From Deltaproteobacteria bacterium (GTDB lineage Bacteria; Myxococcota_A; UBA9160; JAFDET01), in contig JAFDET010000013.1 in the NCBI GenBank assembly GCA_019310195.1, positions 1 through 22,679 on the forward strand: DNA of 22,679 bases, written 5' to 3'. The notes beneath the pieces were generated by a model. The model made no database searches. It saw nothing but the letters and a program-made list of their open reading frames with translations, and was not told the DNA's origin. Of the stretch, positions 15,956 through 22,679 are shown piece by piece; positions within the stretch are counted from its first letter, which is position 1; each line of letters starts with the position of its first letter. A program made the position numbers and the translations under genes.

Positions 15956-16995
15956 GCCGACCCCTCCTCGAGGCCCGCGATCAGCTCCGCCAGCGCGGCG
16001 AGCTGCGGGTCGCGCCGCGCGGCGCGCGGAGCTGCGCTCCGGAGTGCGCGAAGCGCCGGGCCGACGCAGTCCCGGTAGCGGCTGTCGCCGCGCTCGGCGA
16101 TGGCATAGCGGTAGCGCGCCAGGTCCTTGCCCTTGCGGGTCAGGGTCAGCAGGTCGAAGCGCAGCGCGAACTCGTCGGGGTCGGGTGCATCGGGCAGCAC
16201 GGCCCGGACCTGCGCCGCGTGTGCGGTCACTTCCGCGTCGGAGAGTTCCGTATAGGAGTCGCGAAGCAGGCATACGGCGTCGTACTCCGGGGGCGCCATG
16301 AATGCCCCCTGGAGATCGATCATCACCAGCGTAGGGCCTCGCGTGCCGGGCCGGGTGTGCAGATTCTCACTCTGGAAATCCCGGTGGGAGAGCCGCTGAG
16401 GCGACTTGTCACACACCTCGGCCACCCGCGTGAAGGCCTCGGCCACGACCCGGGTCTCTGCCGGGGTCGCCGGGCGTCCCAACCCGTAGCGTGCGAAGAG
16501 GTCCGCCTTGTAGGCCAGCTGCGCCGAGTCCAGCCGCCGTCGAAACGCCGGCAAGTCGCCGGGGTCCGCGACCCGTTGCAGCCTGGGGATCAGGCTGCAG
16601 GCCTCGGCGTAGAGGGCGCGCCGTTCCTCGGGCGACGCCTCCGCGGCGGCCCGCCGCAGCGAGACCTCGCCCACGTCTTCGAGCAGGTCGATTCCCGCGG
16701 CGGCGTCCCACCCGTAGGAAGCGGGTACGGGCAGCCCGGCCTGCTCGAGATGGGTTCGCAGAGGCTCCAGCGGGGGCTCCGGCGCTACGCCGGCGGGCCG
16801 TCCGGCCGGGTCCTCCGGGGCTTCGATACGGGCGATCGCCGTTCCCGGCGGCCCGTCCAGGTGGAGGCGCAGGAAGCGGCGCAGCCCCAGACCGGCGCAG
16901 AGCGGCTCGATCCGCACGATGCCGCGGCCGAGGCCCTCGCGGGCCAGGCGCAGAAGCCGTTCTTCGGGAATGGACGGGTCCGGAGCAGGGGTCAT
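15952..16995 (-). CDS. amgK: AmgK-like anomeric sugar kinase (aminoglycoside phosphotransferase family)
   Basis: 347 residues with the APH/choline kinase fold. The catalytic loop is LSHRDFQSENLH (HxD...N) and the metal-binding Asp is in VMIDLQGAFMAPPEYDAVCLLRDSY, closely matching the AmgK pattern HRDFHSRNL and IDFQDA...YDLVSLLRD. AmgK phosphorylates MurNAc (and GlcNAc) at C1. The N-terminal lobe has LCAGLGLRRFLRLHLDG. ATG at 16995, 3 nt after the SpmAB stop. Together with AnmK and MurU-like neighbours this supports the anabolic MurNAc recycling route; substrate preference cannot be read from sequence. Confidence 0.75.
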   Translation of the reverse strand: MTPAPDPSIPEERLLRLAREGLGRGIVRIEPLCAGLGLRRFLRLHLDGPPGTAIARIEAPEDPAGRPAGVAPEPPLEPLRTHLEQAGLPVPASYGWDAAAGIDLLEDVGEVSLRRAAAEASPEERRALYAEACSLIPRLQRVADPGDLPAFRRRLDSAQLAYKADLFARYGLGRPATPAETRVVAEAFTRVAEVCDKSPQRLSHRDFQSENLHTRPGTRGPTLVMIDLQGAFMAPPEYDAVCLLRDSYTELSDAEVTAHAAQVRAVLPDAPDPDEFALRFDLLTLTRKGKDLARYRYAIAERGDSRYRDCVGPALRALRSAAPRAARRDPQLAALAELIAGLEEGSA

Positions 16996-16998
16996 GAA

Positions 16999-18387
16999 TC
17001 AGTCGAAGAAGATGTGGCAAGCCACCGTGGCTGCAGCGATTCCGGCAACGTCGCCGGCCAGGCACGCAGCCAGGGTGTAACGCCCGGCACGGACCCGGGC
17101 GGCGCCGTAGTAGATCGCCAGCACGTAGAAGGTGGTTTCGGTCGAGCCCTGGAAGGTGCTGACCAGGAGGCCCACGAAGGAGTCGGGCCCCTGGCTGTTG
17201 AGGATCTCGCTCATCACCCCAAAGGATCCCGAGCCCGACAGCGGGCGCAGCAGGGCCATGGGCAGTGCCTGCGCGGGCAGGCCGATGGCTCGGGTCATGG
17301 GATCCAGCCCGGCGATCATCAGATCCAGGGCCCCCGAGGCTCGGAAGATGGCCACGGCCGAGAGGATCACCACCAGGAAGGGGACGATCCGGACCGCCAC
17401 CTCGAGACCCTCGCGGCCACCGGCCACCGCGGCTTCGTAGACCTTGACCCGACCGGAGACGCCCACCAGCAGGAAGAAGACCACCAGCAGCGGCAGCAAC
17501 CACGAGCGCACGATCTCGCCCAGCGAGCCGTCGGGCGTCGCCATCAGGCGTTGTACCTCGAGGCCCAGGGCCAGCAGCAGGGCCAGCGCCACGCCTACGA
17601 CCAGCAGCCGTCGGGCCGGGGAGGGCGGCTCCGAGGGACCTTCCGGGATGTGGGTGTCGGCGGCGGCTCCAGCCACCTCGTACTCTTCGGCGTCCTCGGG
17701 CAGGGCTCCCTCGGCGTCGTCCCAGCCGCGCGCCGCCCACAGCTTGCGCAGCAGCAGGCACGTCGACACCGCCACCACGGTGGAGCAGCTCGTGGCGATC
17801 ACCGTGGGGATCCAGAAGGCGAGCGGGTCCGCCGAGCCGGCGGCCTCTCGCACCAACATGGTTCCCAGCGGCGGCATCAGCGTGACGCTCGAGGTGTTGA
17901 TGGCCAGGAACAGCGCCATGGAGTCGGATGCGACCCCGGGTCGCGGGTTGAGCTTGCGCAGCTCCACCATGGCCTTCAGGCCAAAGGGGGTCGCCGCGTT
18001 GCCCAGGCCCAGGATGTTCGCGGCGATGTTCAGGATCATCGCGCTCATGGCCGGGTGATCGGCAGGAACGTCGGGGAAGAGCCGCCGCATGACGGGGTGG
18101 AGCCGCCGGGCCAGCCAGCCGAGGAGACCGCCCTCCCGTGCCACGTTGAGCAGGCCCAGGAACAGGATCATGCCGCCGACGAGCCCGATCACCAGGTCGA
18201 CGGCGTCGCGAGGCGCACCCAGCAGCGCCTGGTACGTGGGCTCCATGCGGCCGCTGAAGGCGGCCACGACCACGGCTCCCACGATCAGGATGAGAAAGAC
18301 GGCGTTCAGCGCGAAACCCCCGGCGCCGTTGGGGGGGGGCGGCGCGTTGCCGCAAGCGAGGCTCCCGGATAAGCTCGCGGCCGTCAA
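16999..18387 (-). CDS. SpmA-SpmB fusion membrane protein (nucleoside-recognition/Gate domains)
   Basis: About 462 residues from the chosen TTG, highly hydrophobic. The first half is SpmA-like (GLVGGMILFLGLLNVAREGG, ILNIAANILGLGNAATPFGL, NTSSVTLMPP). A charged Glu/Pro linker follows, and the second half is SpmB-like (VRIVPFLVVILSAVAIFRASGALD, LRPLSGSGSFGVMSEIL, GSTETTFYVLAIYYG). In Bacillus these are two spore-maturation proteins of unclear transport function; fused forms occur in non-sporulating bacteria. The start is uncertain: TTG 18387, or a CTG at 18309 giving LNAVFLILIVG, which fits SpmA better. A 9-G run (18331-18339) lies between them. It leads the AmgK-MurU-MBL operon and diverges from dacB. 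Confidence 0.88.
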   Translation of the reverse strand: MTAASLSGSLACGNAPPPPNGAGGFALNAVFLILIVGAVVVAAFSGRMEPTYQALLGAPRDAVDLVIGLVGGMILFLGLLNVAREGGLLGWLARRLHPVMRRLFPDVPADHPAMSAMILNIAANILGLGNAATPFGLKAMVELRKLNPRPGVASDSMALFLAINTSSVTLMPPLGTMLVREAAGSADPLAFWIPTVIATSCSTVVAVSTCLLLRKLWAARGWDDAEGALPEDAEEYEVAGAAADTHIPEGPSEPPSPARRLLVVGVALALLLALGLEVQRLMATPDGSLGEIVRSWLLPLLVVFFLLVGVSGRVKVYEAAVAGGREGLEVAVRIVPFLVVILSAVAIFRASGALDLMIAGLDPMTRAIGLPAQALPMALLRPLSGSGSFGVMSEILNSQGPDSFVGLLVSTFQGSTETTFYVLAIYYGAARVRAGRYTLAACLAGDVAGIAAATVACHIFFD

Positions 18388-18422
18388 CCACCCCCCGGCG
18401 AAGGTCTGTTTGGAGTGACCCC

Positions 18423-19856
18423 ATGAGGGTGCGAGCGCGTGTGGCGTTCCTCTTTCTCGGGGCGCTGGCGACGGCTTCGGGCGCGCGCGGCGACGCCGCA
18501 TTGGCCTCGCGCCTGGAGGCCTCCCTGCGCCACCCGGGTCTGCGGGGCGCGAAGGTCTCGGCGCTGGTCGTGCGTGCCGACGACGGCGCGACGCTGTTCG
18601 ACCGGGACGCGGGGCGGGCGCTGGTGCCCGCCTCGAACCTGAAGATCCTGACGGCGCTCGCGGCCCTGGAGAGCCTGGGCCCCAGCCATCGCTTCACCAC
18701 CCGGGTGTGGGCGGACCGCGCACCCGACGCGGAAGGCACCGTAGGCTGGCTGGCCGTGGAGGGCGGAGGCGATCCGTCGCTCACGTCGGAGCAGTGGTGG
18801 CGTCTGGCGGCCGACCTGCAGCGCGCGGGGCTGCGCCGCGTGGACGGAGCCATCCTGCTGGACGACACGGCCTTCGACGACCGCCGTTGGCATCCGAAGT
18901 GGGGGAACATCTCGAGCCGCGCCTACCACGCGCCGGTCTCGGCACTGGCCGCCAACTTCGGCGCCTTCGCCGTGGAGGTGCGGCCCGGATCGACGTCCGG
19001 CTCGAGCGCGCGGGCCCGTGTGGATCCGCCCGTGAGCACCCTGCGGCTTCAAGCGGGTGTCCGGACGCGTGGCGCTCGCACGCCGGCCAAGCTGCTGGTG
19101 GATCGCGTTGCGCAGACCGAGGTTGCGGAGACCTGGGTCGTGAGGGGCGCGGTGCCGCAGGGCGGCGAGCCCGAGACCGTCTGGCGCAGCGTTGCCGACC
19201 CGGTTCTCTACGCAGGCGGCGTCTTGCGCATGCAGCTCGAAGCGGTGGGCGTGTCGGTCGGCGGCCCCCTGCGCCCCGCGGCGGTGCCGGCGGACGCGGT
19301 GGAGCTGCTGGACTTCGAGGGCGATTCGCTGGGTCGGGTGGTGGCGCTCTTCATGAAGTACAGCAGCAACCCGATCGGTGAGATGTTGGTGAAGGGCCTG
19401 GGGCGCGCGGCTACTGGCGAGGCGGGCAGTTGGAAGAACGGGCGGCGCGCGGTGCGCGCGAGCCTGGAGCGGCTGGGCCTGGATCTGAGCGGCTTCCAGG
19501 GTGTGGACGGCTCCGGCCTGGCGCGAGCCAACCGGGTGGCTCCGCGCACCCTGGTGCAGGCGCTGCAGGTCGCGCGGGACTCGTTCCGCTTCGGACCCGA
19601 GCTGATGGCGGCGCTGCCCATCGCGGCGCGGGACGGCACCCTGAAGGAGCGCATGGAGGGCAGTCCGGACGGCGTACGGGCCAAGACCGGCCTGCTGGAC
19701 GGTGTGACCGCACTGTCGGGCTACGCCGACTCCCCCTACGGAGTGCTGGTGTTCTCCGTAATCTCCAACGGTCACACGCGCGGCGACGAGCCGGCCATGG
19801 ATGCGCTGGACGGCTTCGCGGCGGCCCTCTCGCGGCGTGAGCGGGCGGCCCGTTAG
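18423..19856 (+). CDS. dacB: D-alanyl-D-alanine carboxypeptidase/endopeptidase, PBP4 class (S13)
   Basis: 477 residues. A signal peptide (MRVRARVAFLFLGALATASG, then ARG-DA) sends it to the periplasm. All three active-site motifs are present: S71-N-L-K74 (SxxK), S314-S-N316 (SxN) and K421-T-G423 (KTG). The large insert between SxxK and SxN is typical of S13 enzymes. It trims D-Ala and cleaves D-Ala-mDAP crosslinks in peptidoglycan. ATG at 18423 has GGAG seven bases upstream. It is divergent from spmAB and ends 4 bp from the convergent lytic transglycosylase gene. Confidence 0.95.
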   Translation: MRVRARVAFLFLGALATASGARGDAALASRLEASLRHPGLRGAKVSALVVRADDGATLFDRDAGRALVPASNLKILTALAALESLGPSHRFTTRVWADRAPDAEGTVGWLAVEGGGDPSLTSEQWWRLAADLQRAGLRRVDGAILLDDTAFDDRRWHPKWGNISSRAYHAPVSALAANFGAFAVEVRPGSTSGSSARARVDPPVSTLRLQAGVRTRGARTPAKLLVDRVAQTEVAETWVVRGAVPQGGEPETVWRSVADPVLYAGGVLRMQLEAVGVSVGGPLRPAAVPADAVELLDFEGDSLGRVVALFMKYSSNPIGEMLVKGLGRAATGEAGSWKNGRRAVRASLERLGLDLSGFQGVDGSGLARANRVAPRTLVQALQVARDSFRFGPELMAALPIAARDGTLKERMEGSPDGVRAKTGLLDGVTALSGYADSPYGVLVFSVISNGHTRGDEPAMDALDGFAAALSRRERAAR

Positions 19857-19860
19857 CGGG

Positions 19861-20463
19861 TTACGAAGTAGGCCGGCTGCGATAGACCGCCAGCACGTCG
19901 CTGGCGTAGCCGGCGGGAACCGGTCGGCCGGCGCGCAGCTTGCGATCGATGCGTCCCGGGCCCCAGTTGTAGGCGGCCAGGGCCACGTCGATGCGGCCGT
20001 AGCGGCCCTTCAGCCACTTCAGGTACGCGACACCCAGACGCACGTTGGCCTCGGGGTCGAAGAGCGTCTGCGGGCCGGACCAGGGAATGCCCTGCTGCGA
20101 GGCCAGCTCGCGGCCGGTCGCGGGCAGGATCTGCATGAGGCCCAGGGCGCCCACGGGGGAGACGGCGAAGGCGTGGAAGCGGCTCTCCACGTGCATCACG
20201 GCCAGTACCAGGTCGACGGGGAGCTCGTGCCGGCGCGCCTCTTTCACGATCGTGCGCGACAGTGCGTCGAGCTCAGCGCCCACCAGGCCGGTGCGCTGCC
20301 GCTCCAGGTGGGAGCGGACCAGGGCTACGTCCGGCGGCACGGCGCCGGGCAACGCGGCCAGCGGCGGTGCGGGCGGTGCGGGCTGCGGCGCGGCGGGCAC
20401 GTGCAGCGAGAGCATCGACGCGCCGGCCAGGGCCAGCGCGGCCAGGCGGAGACGGGCGCCCAT
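19861..20463 (-). CDS. Lytic transglycosylase, SLT family
   Basis: 200 residues. An N-terminal hydrophobic segment (LAALALAGASMLSLHVPAA) acts as a signal peptide, followed by a Pro/Ala-rich spacer and an SLT domain: catalytic Glu93 in VMHVESRFHAFAVSP, VGALGLMQILPATG, LGVAYLKWL and AAYNWGPGRI. It cleaves the MurNAc-GlcNAc bond and releases 1,6-anhydro-muropeptides, the source of the AnmK substrate. No Cys lipobox is obvious at the signal cleavage site. Its ATG directly follows the TAG of the upstream membrane protein gene (TAGATG), so the two are coupled. Confidence 0.93.
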   Translation of the reverse strand: MGARLRLAALALAGASMLSLHVPAAPQPAPPAPPLAALPGAVPPDVALVRSHLERQRTGLVGAELDALSRTIVKEARRHELPVDLVLAVMHVESRFHAFAVSPVGALGLMQILPATGRELASQQGIPWSGPQTLFDPEANVRLGVAYLKWLKGRYGRIDVALAAYNWGPGRIDRKLRAGRPVPAGYASDVLAVYRSRPTS

Positions 20464-20799
20464 CTAGCTGATCCCCCCGGGCCACAGGCCCAGGGCCCGG
20501 ACCGCCTGCAGGTTGTTGACCACCGCGTAACCGGTGGTCGCCATCAGGAGAGCCAGGCTGGCCGTCTTGGCGCGCCTGGAGAGCAGGTTCGTGCGCAGCA
20601 GCATCAGCAGCAGCGCCAAGGTCACGGCGCTGTCCAGCGCGAGGCCCTGCAGCAGGCCGAACTCGCTGAAGAGGAAGTCCGAGAGCGGATTCGCTTCGGT
20701 GACGCTCCAGCCTTCGACGGGCTGGGTCAGGCAGAGCCAGGTCGTGAAGTGATCCAGACTCGTGAGGACGATGACGACGACGGCCAGAGGGCCCAGCAT
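20464..20799 (-). CDS. Small polytopic membrane protein, DUF5658-like
   Basis: 111 residues with about three hydrophobic helices: LGPLAVVVIVLTSLDHFTTWLC, LLQGLALDSAVTLALLLMLL and TASLALLMATTGYAVVNNLQ. The pattern D-x-x-T near the N-terminus, then EANPLSDFL, resembles DUF5658-type small membrane proteins of unknown function. The ATG at 20799 has GGGAG six bases upstream; an in-frame ATG at 20868 would add 23 basic residues. It is first in a two-gene operon with the lytic transglycosylase, suggesting an envelope role. Confidence 0.75.
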   Translation of the reverse strand: MLGPLAVVVIVLTSLDHFTTWLCLTQPVEGWSVTEANPLSDFLFSEFGLLQGLALDSAVTLALLLMLLRTNLLSRRAKTASLALLMATTGYAVVNNLQAVRALGLWPGGIS

Positions 20800-20917
20800 G
20801 CTCCGCTCCCGCGATCCCCAGAGGTGGCGATCCGCCCGTCCCCAGCGTGAGGAGAGAGCAAGATCCATGCCCCAGGACCTCGATCCGCGGAATTCCGCCG
20901 CGCCCACCCCCGGCTAC

Positions 20918-20957
20918 GCTGCCCGTTGCCTGCGCGCGAGCGCGCAGGCTCGGCAGC
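20918..20957 (-). terminator. Long GC hairpin between the XRE gene and the membrane-protein operon
   Basis: A 10-bp inner stem at 20928-20949 (GCCTGCGCGC/GCGCGCAGGC; GCGA tetraloop if eight pairs are counted) is flanked by an outer 6-bp stem GCTGCC/GGCAGC (20918-20923/20952-20957) across a small internal loop. It lies about 50 nt beyond the XRE stop. No U tract follows, so a terminator or REP-like role is inferred. The rest of 20800-21005 shows nothing else clear. Confidence 0.5.
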
Positions 20958-21005
20958 GGCTCCTGGGTGGTGGGTAGTTGGTTTCCTATTTTGTCCGGCG
21001 TTCGC

Positions 21006-21245
21006 TTAGCGGCCGCGGCGCATCTTGCCCTTGCCCAGGAGCAGCCAGTCGATGGAGATGCCCTCCTTCATGGCAAGGGTGATCAGGAAGTCTGTGTGCG
21101 GCGTGGTGCCGTTCTCGTAGCGGTTGACGTTCTGCTGAAACACTCCCAGGTCGCGCGCGAACTGACGCTGGGAGCGATCCCCGCGAATCTGCGCCAGCCG
21201 TTCCTTCAACTTCCGCTTCTGTCGCTCAACTTGTGCTGTGGCCAT
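21006..21245 (-). CDS. Small XRE-family helix-turn-helix regulator
   Basis: 79 residues. After a basic N-terminal helix (QVERQKRKLKERLAQIR), a Cro/CI-type helix-turn-helix reads SQRQFARDLGVFQQNVNRYENGTTPHTDFLITLAMKEGISIDWLLLGKG, matching HTH_3 through its 'DWLLLGKG' ending. There is no effector domain. It may be a housekeeping local regulator or a phage- or antitoxin-derived one; no toxin gene adjoins it. ATG at 21245 has AGGA about nine bases upstream. An inverted repeat of CGCGACG units lies 20 bp upstream of the start, a candidate site for autoregulation. Confidence 0.9.
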   Translation of the reverse strand: MATAQVERQKRKLKERLAQIRGDRSQRQFARDLGVFQQNVNRYENGTTPHTDFLITLAMKEGISIDWLLLGKGKMRRGR

Positions 21246-21265
21246 GACTGCAGTTCCTCTTACGA

Positions 21266-21314
21266 CGCGTCGCGGAGACGGCGCACGGGATTGCGTTCGC
21301 CCCTCCGCGACGCG
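21266..21314. promoter_or_regulatory. 12-bp inverted repeat between XRE and rsmD, candidate operator
   Basis: CGCGTCGCGGAG (21266-21277) and CTCCGCGACGCG (21303-21314) are perfect reverse complements separated by 25 nt. A further CGCGACG lies at 21321-21327. The site is in the 132-bp divergent spacer, next to a DNA-binding gene. An operator for the XRE protein is inferred; a leader hairpin is the alternative. Confidence 0.45.
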
Positions 21315-21377
21315 GTGTCTCGCGACGGTAGCAGCCCGCACCATGGCGTCACACGTCTCCGGTTCAGGTAGGCTTCC

Positions 21378-21977
21378 GTGTACGCGGTCATGAGGGTCAT
21401 CGCCGGACGTTTCGGGGGCAGGCGTCTCGCCGACGCGCCGGGTGTGGGGGTTCGACCCACGGCCGACCGGGTTCGCGAGGCCCTCTTCTCCGCTCTGGGC
21501 AACCTGGAAGGCGCCCGGGTACTGGATCTGTACGCGGGGACCGGCGCCCTGGGCATCGAGGCGCTGTCCCGGGGTGCTTCGGCCGCAGTCTTCGTCGAGC
21601 GATCCCGAGCCGCGCTGGCGGTGCTGCGCAGCAACCTGGTGCAGCTGGAGCTGAACGATCGGTCGGGACCCGCCCGGGTGATCCGCGGCGAAGCAAGCGC
21701 CGTGCTGCGCCGCCTGAGCCGCGCCGGCGAGCGCTTCGACCTGGTTCTCCTCGACCCACCCTATGCGTCCGACGAGGCTCCGCGCGCCCTGGCGGGCCTG
21801 GTGGCGGGCGAGCTGCTGGCGCCCGAGGCGGAGGTGGTGCTCGAGGGCTCCCGGCGTCATCCTGTGACGCCCGTGGACGGGCTGGTCCTGCGCGACCAAC
21901 GGCGCTACGGAGACACGCTGATCGCGCGCTTCGGGCCCGAGCCGCCCGATCGCGCCGCCAGGGAGGCCGACGACTGA
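21378..21977 (+). CDS. rsmD: 16S rRNA (guanine966-N2)-methyltransferase
   Basis: 199 residues. RsmD methylates N2 of G966 in 16S rRNA in assembling 30S subunits. Signatures are MRVIAGRFGGRRL, VRPTADRVREALFSAL, motif I VLDLYAGTGALGIEALSRGA, VFVERS, and the N-methyltransferase motif LLDPPY. GTG at 21378 with AGGTAGG five bases upstream is preferred; the more family-like ATG at 21390 (MRVIAG) is the alternative. Its TGA shares one base with the coaD ATG (TGATG), the common rsmD-coaD arrangement. Confidence 0.95.
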   Translation: MYAVMRVIAGRFGGRRLADAPGVGVRPTADRVREALFSALGNLEGARVLDLYAGTGALGIEALSRGASAAVFVERSRAALAVLRSNLVQLELNDRSGPARVIRGEASAVLRRLSRAGERFDLVLLDPPYASDEAPRALAGLVAGELLAPEAEVVLEGSRRHPVTPVDGLVLRDQRRYGDTLIARFGPEPPDRAAREADD

Positions 21978-22480
21978 TGACGTCCCGATCCGGAGGAATG
22001 CCGCTCGCGGTCTTCCCGGCGAGCTTCGACCCCGTGACCAACGGTCATCTGGACATCATCGAGCGCGCGCGCTCGGTCTTCGACGAGCTGATCGTGGCGG
22101 TGGCCACCAACGTGTCCAAGAGCGGCCTCTTCAACACCGAGGAGCGCGTCGGGATCCTCAAGGAAGTGCTGCGCGATGTGCCGGGAATCCGCATCGACGT
22201 CGTGGAGGGCCTGCTCGTGGACTACGCCCAGCAGGTCGGGGCGCGCGTGGTCATCCGCGGGCTGCGGGCCATGTCGGACTTCGAGTACGAGTTCGAGATG
22301 GCGCTGATGAACAAGCACCTGTATCCGGATCTCGAGACGGTCTTCATGATGACGAGCCAGAAGTACTTCTACGTCAGCTCGTCGCGGCTGAAGGAGCTGA
22401 TCCGCTTCGGCAGCGACGTCAGCGCGTTCGTCCCGCCGATCGTCTATCGCAAGCTCCGCGAGAAGCTCGCGGGTACGTGA
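21977..22480 (+). CDS. coaD: Phosphopantetheine adenylyltransferase
   Basis: 167 residues, normal for CoaD, which adenylylates 4'-phosphopantetheine to dephospho-CoA. The HxGH-type site is TNGH (T21-H24) within AVFPASFDPVTNGHLDIIERA; VIRGLRAMSDFEYEFEMALMN and YFYVSSSRLKELIRFG follow as in the family. FPASFDP has Ala where many have Gly. Start 21977 is coupled to rsmD; a second ATG seven codons on (MPLAVFPASFD) sits too close to its GGAGG. The GTG of the next gene overlaps the stop. Confidence 0.96.
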   Translation: MTSRSGGMPLAVFPASFDPVTNGHLDIIERARSVFDELIVAVATNVSKSGLFNTEERVGILKEVLRDVPGIRIDVVEGLLVDYAQQVGARVVIRGLRAMSDFEYEFEMALMNKHLYPDLETVFMMTSQKYFYVSSSRLKELIRFGSDVSAFVPPIVYRKLREKLAGT

Positions 22481-22679
22481 GCGCGGCGACACGCCCCGGG
22501 CCGATCCGCTTCGGAACCAGCGGATGGCGGGGCATCCTGGGCGACGAGCTGCACGACCGGCGCGTGGCGGCCGCGGTGACCGGGGTCGCCGCCTGGCTGG
22601 GCGCCACCCGGGCGGTGGGGCCCGTGCTGGTAGCCCACGATCGCCGCTTCGGCGGTGCTCGCTGGGCCGCTCTGGCCGC
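22477..22679 (+). CDS. Phosphoglucomutase/phosphomannomutase family, N-terminal fragment
   Basis: The visible 67 residues begin VSAATRPGPIRFGTSGWRGILGDEL. FGTSGWRG is the N-terminal signature of the alpha-D-phosphohexomutase superfamily, and VLVAHDRRFGG matches the strand after it; the catalytic Ser region lies beyond the window. GTG at 22477 overlaps the coaD stop by 4 nt (GTGA). Whether it is a phosphoglucomutase, phosphomannomutase or phosphoglucosamine mutase cannot be decided from this part. Confidence 0.88.
   Translation, partial: MSAATRPGPIRFGTSGWRGILGDELHDRRVAAAVTGVAAWLGATRAVGPVLVAHDRRFGGARWAALA

Noticed and set aside
16219..18372. 717-codon + frame opposite amgK and spmAB
   Set aside because: Gly/His/Gln-rich antisense product without motifs; the reverse strand encodes clear SpmAB and kinase motifs.
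18340..18390. Lipoprotein signal (SLAC lipobox) at the start of SpmAB
   Set aside because: The hydrophobic stretch before the Cys is too short and the SpmA family starts directly with a membrane helix; more likely untranslated or misread leader.
21006..21245. Antitoxin of a toxin-antitoxin pair
   Set aside because: The XRE protein has a suitable size, but no toxin-like gene adjoins it and the RelE-like domain is over 12 kb away and membrane fused.

Overview
This window is a GC-rich (roughly 70 percent G+C by eye), densely coded bacterial chromosome segment. Gene content suggests a member of the former Deltaproteobacteria (Myxococcota/Desulfobacterota-like) or a nearby lineage: two sigma-54 enhancer-binding response regulators, a FliA-type sigma factor behind a -24/-12 promoter, PilZ, many GTG starts and many 1-8 nt gene overlaps. 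This placement is inference. No rRNA, tRNA, CRISPR array, transposase or integrase was recognised.

Region 1 (1-8752) is regulatory. It holds the end of a PP2C phosphatase, then a convergent fliA-like sigma-28 gene broken by an 11-bp tandem duplication. A 405-bp gap follows, with a strong sigma-54 promoter match for fliA, a run of GC hairpins and a perfect 26-bp inverted repeat. Two divergent NtrC-type activators flank a short spacer carrying two identical-arm dyads. The second activator leads an operon with a soluble histidine kinase and a single-domain response regulator. Next come a two-helix membrane coiled-coil protein whose C-terminus looks like a RelE/HigB toxin fold, and a divergent PilZ gene. 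A two-hairpin repeat lies immediately 3' of both fliA and the RelE-like gene.

Region 2 (8808-13031) is probably cell-surface glycan or lipid modification: one forward methyltransferase, and a reverse operon of a small membrane protein, a GT4 glycosyltransferase, a methyltransferase and a second, paralogous GT4.

Region 3 (13116-20799) is a peptidoglycan recycling and remodelling block. It encodes AnmK, converging on a reverse operon SpmA-SpmB fusion > AmgK-like kinase > MurU-like uridylyltransferase > MBL-fold hydrolase. A DacB/PBP4 gene diverges from that operon and converges on a lytic transglycosylase, which follows a small membrane protein. AnmK, AmgK and MurU would make the anabolic MurNAc salvage route to UDP-MurNAc; the MurNAc-6-P phosphatase step (MupP) is not seen here.

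Region 4 (21006-22679) has a small XRE regulator with an inverted repeat in its upstream region, then rsmD, coaD and the start of a phosphohexomutase gene in a tightly overlapping forward operon.

The best candidates for something undescribed are the membrane-tethered RelE-like protein, the SpmAB/DacB/MurNAc-salvage neighbourhood, the structured 1380-1579 gap, and the paired dyads between the two sigma-54 activators.
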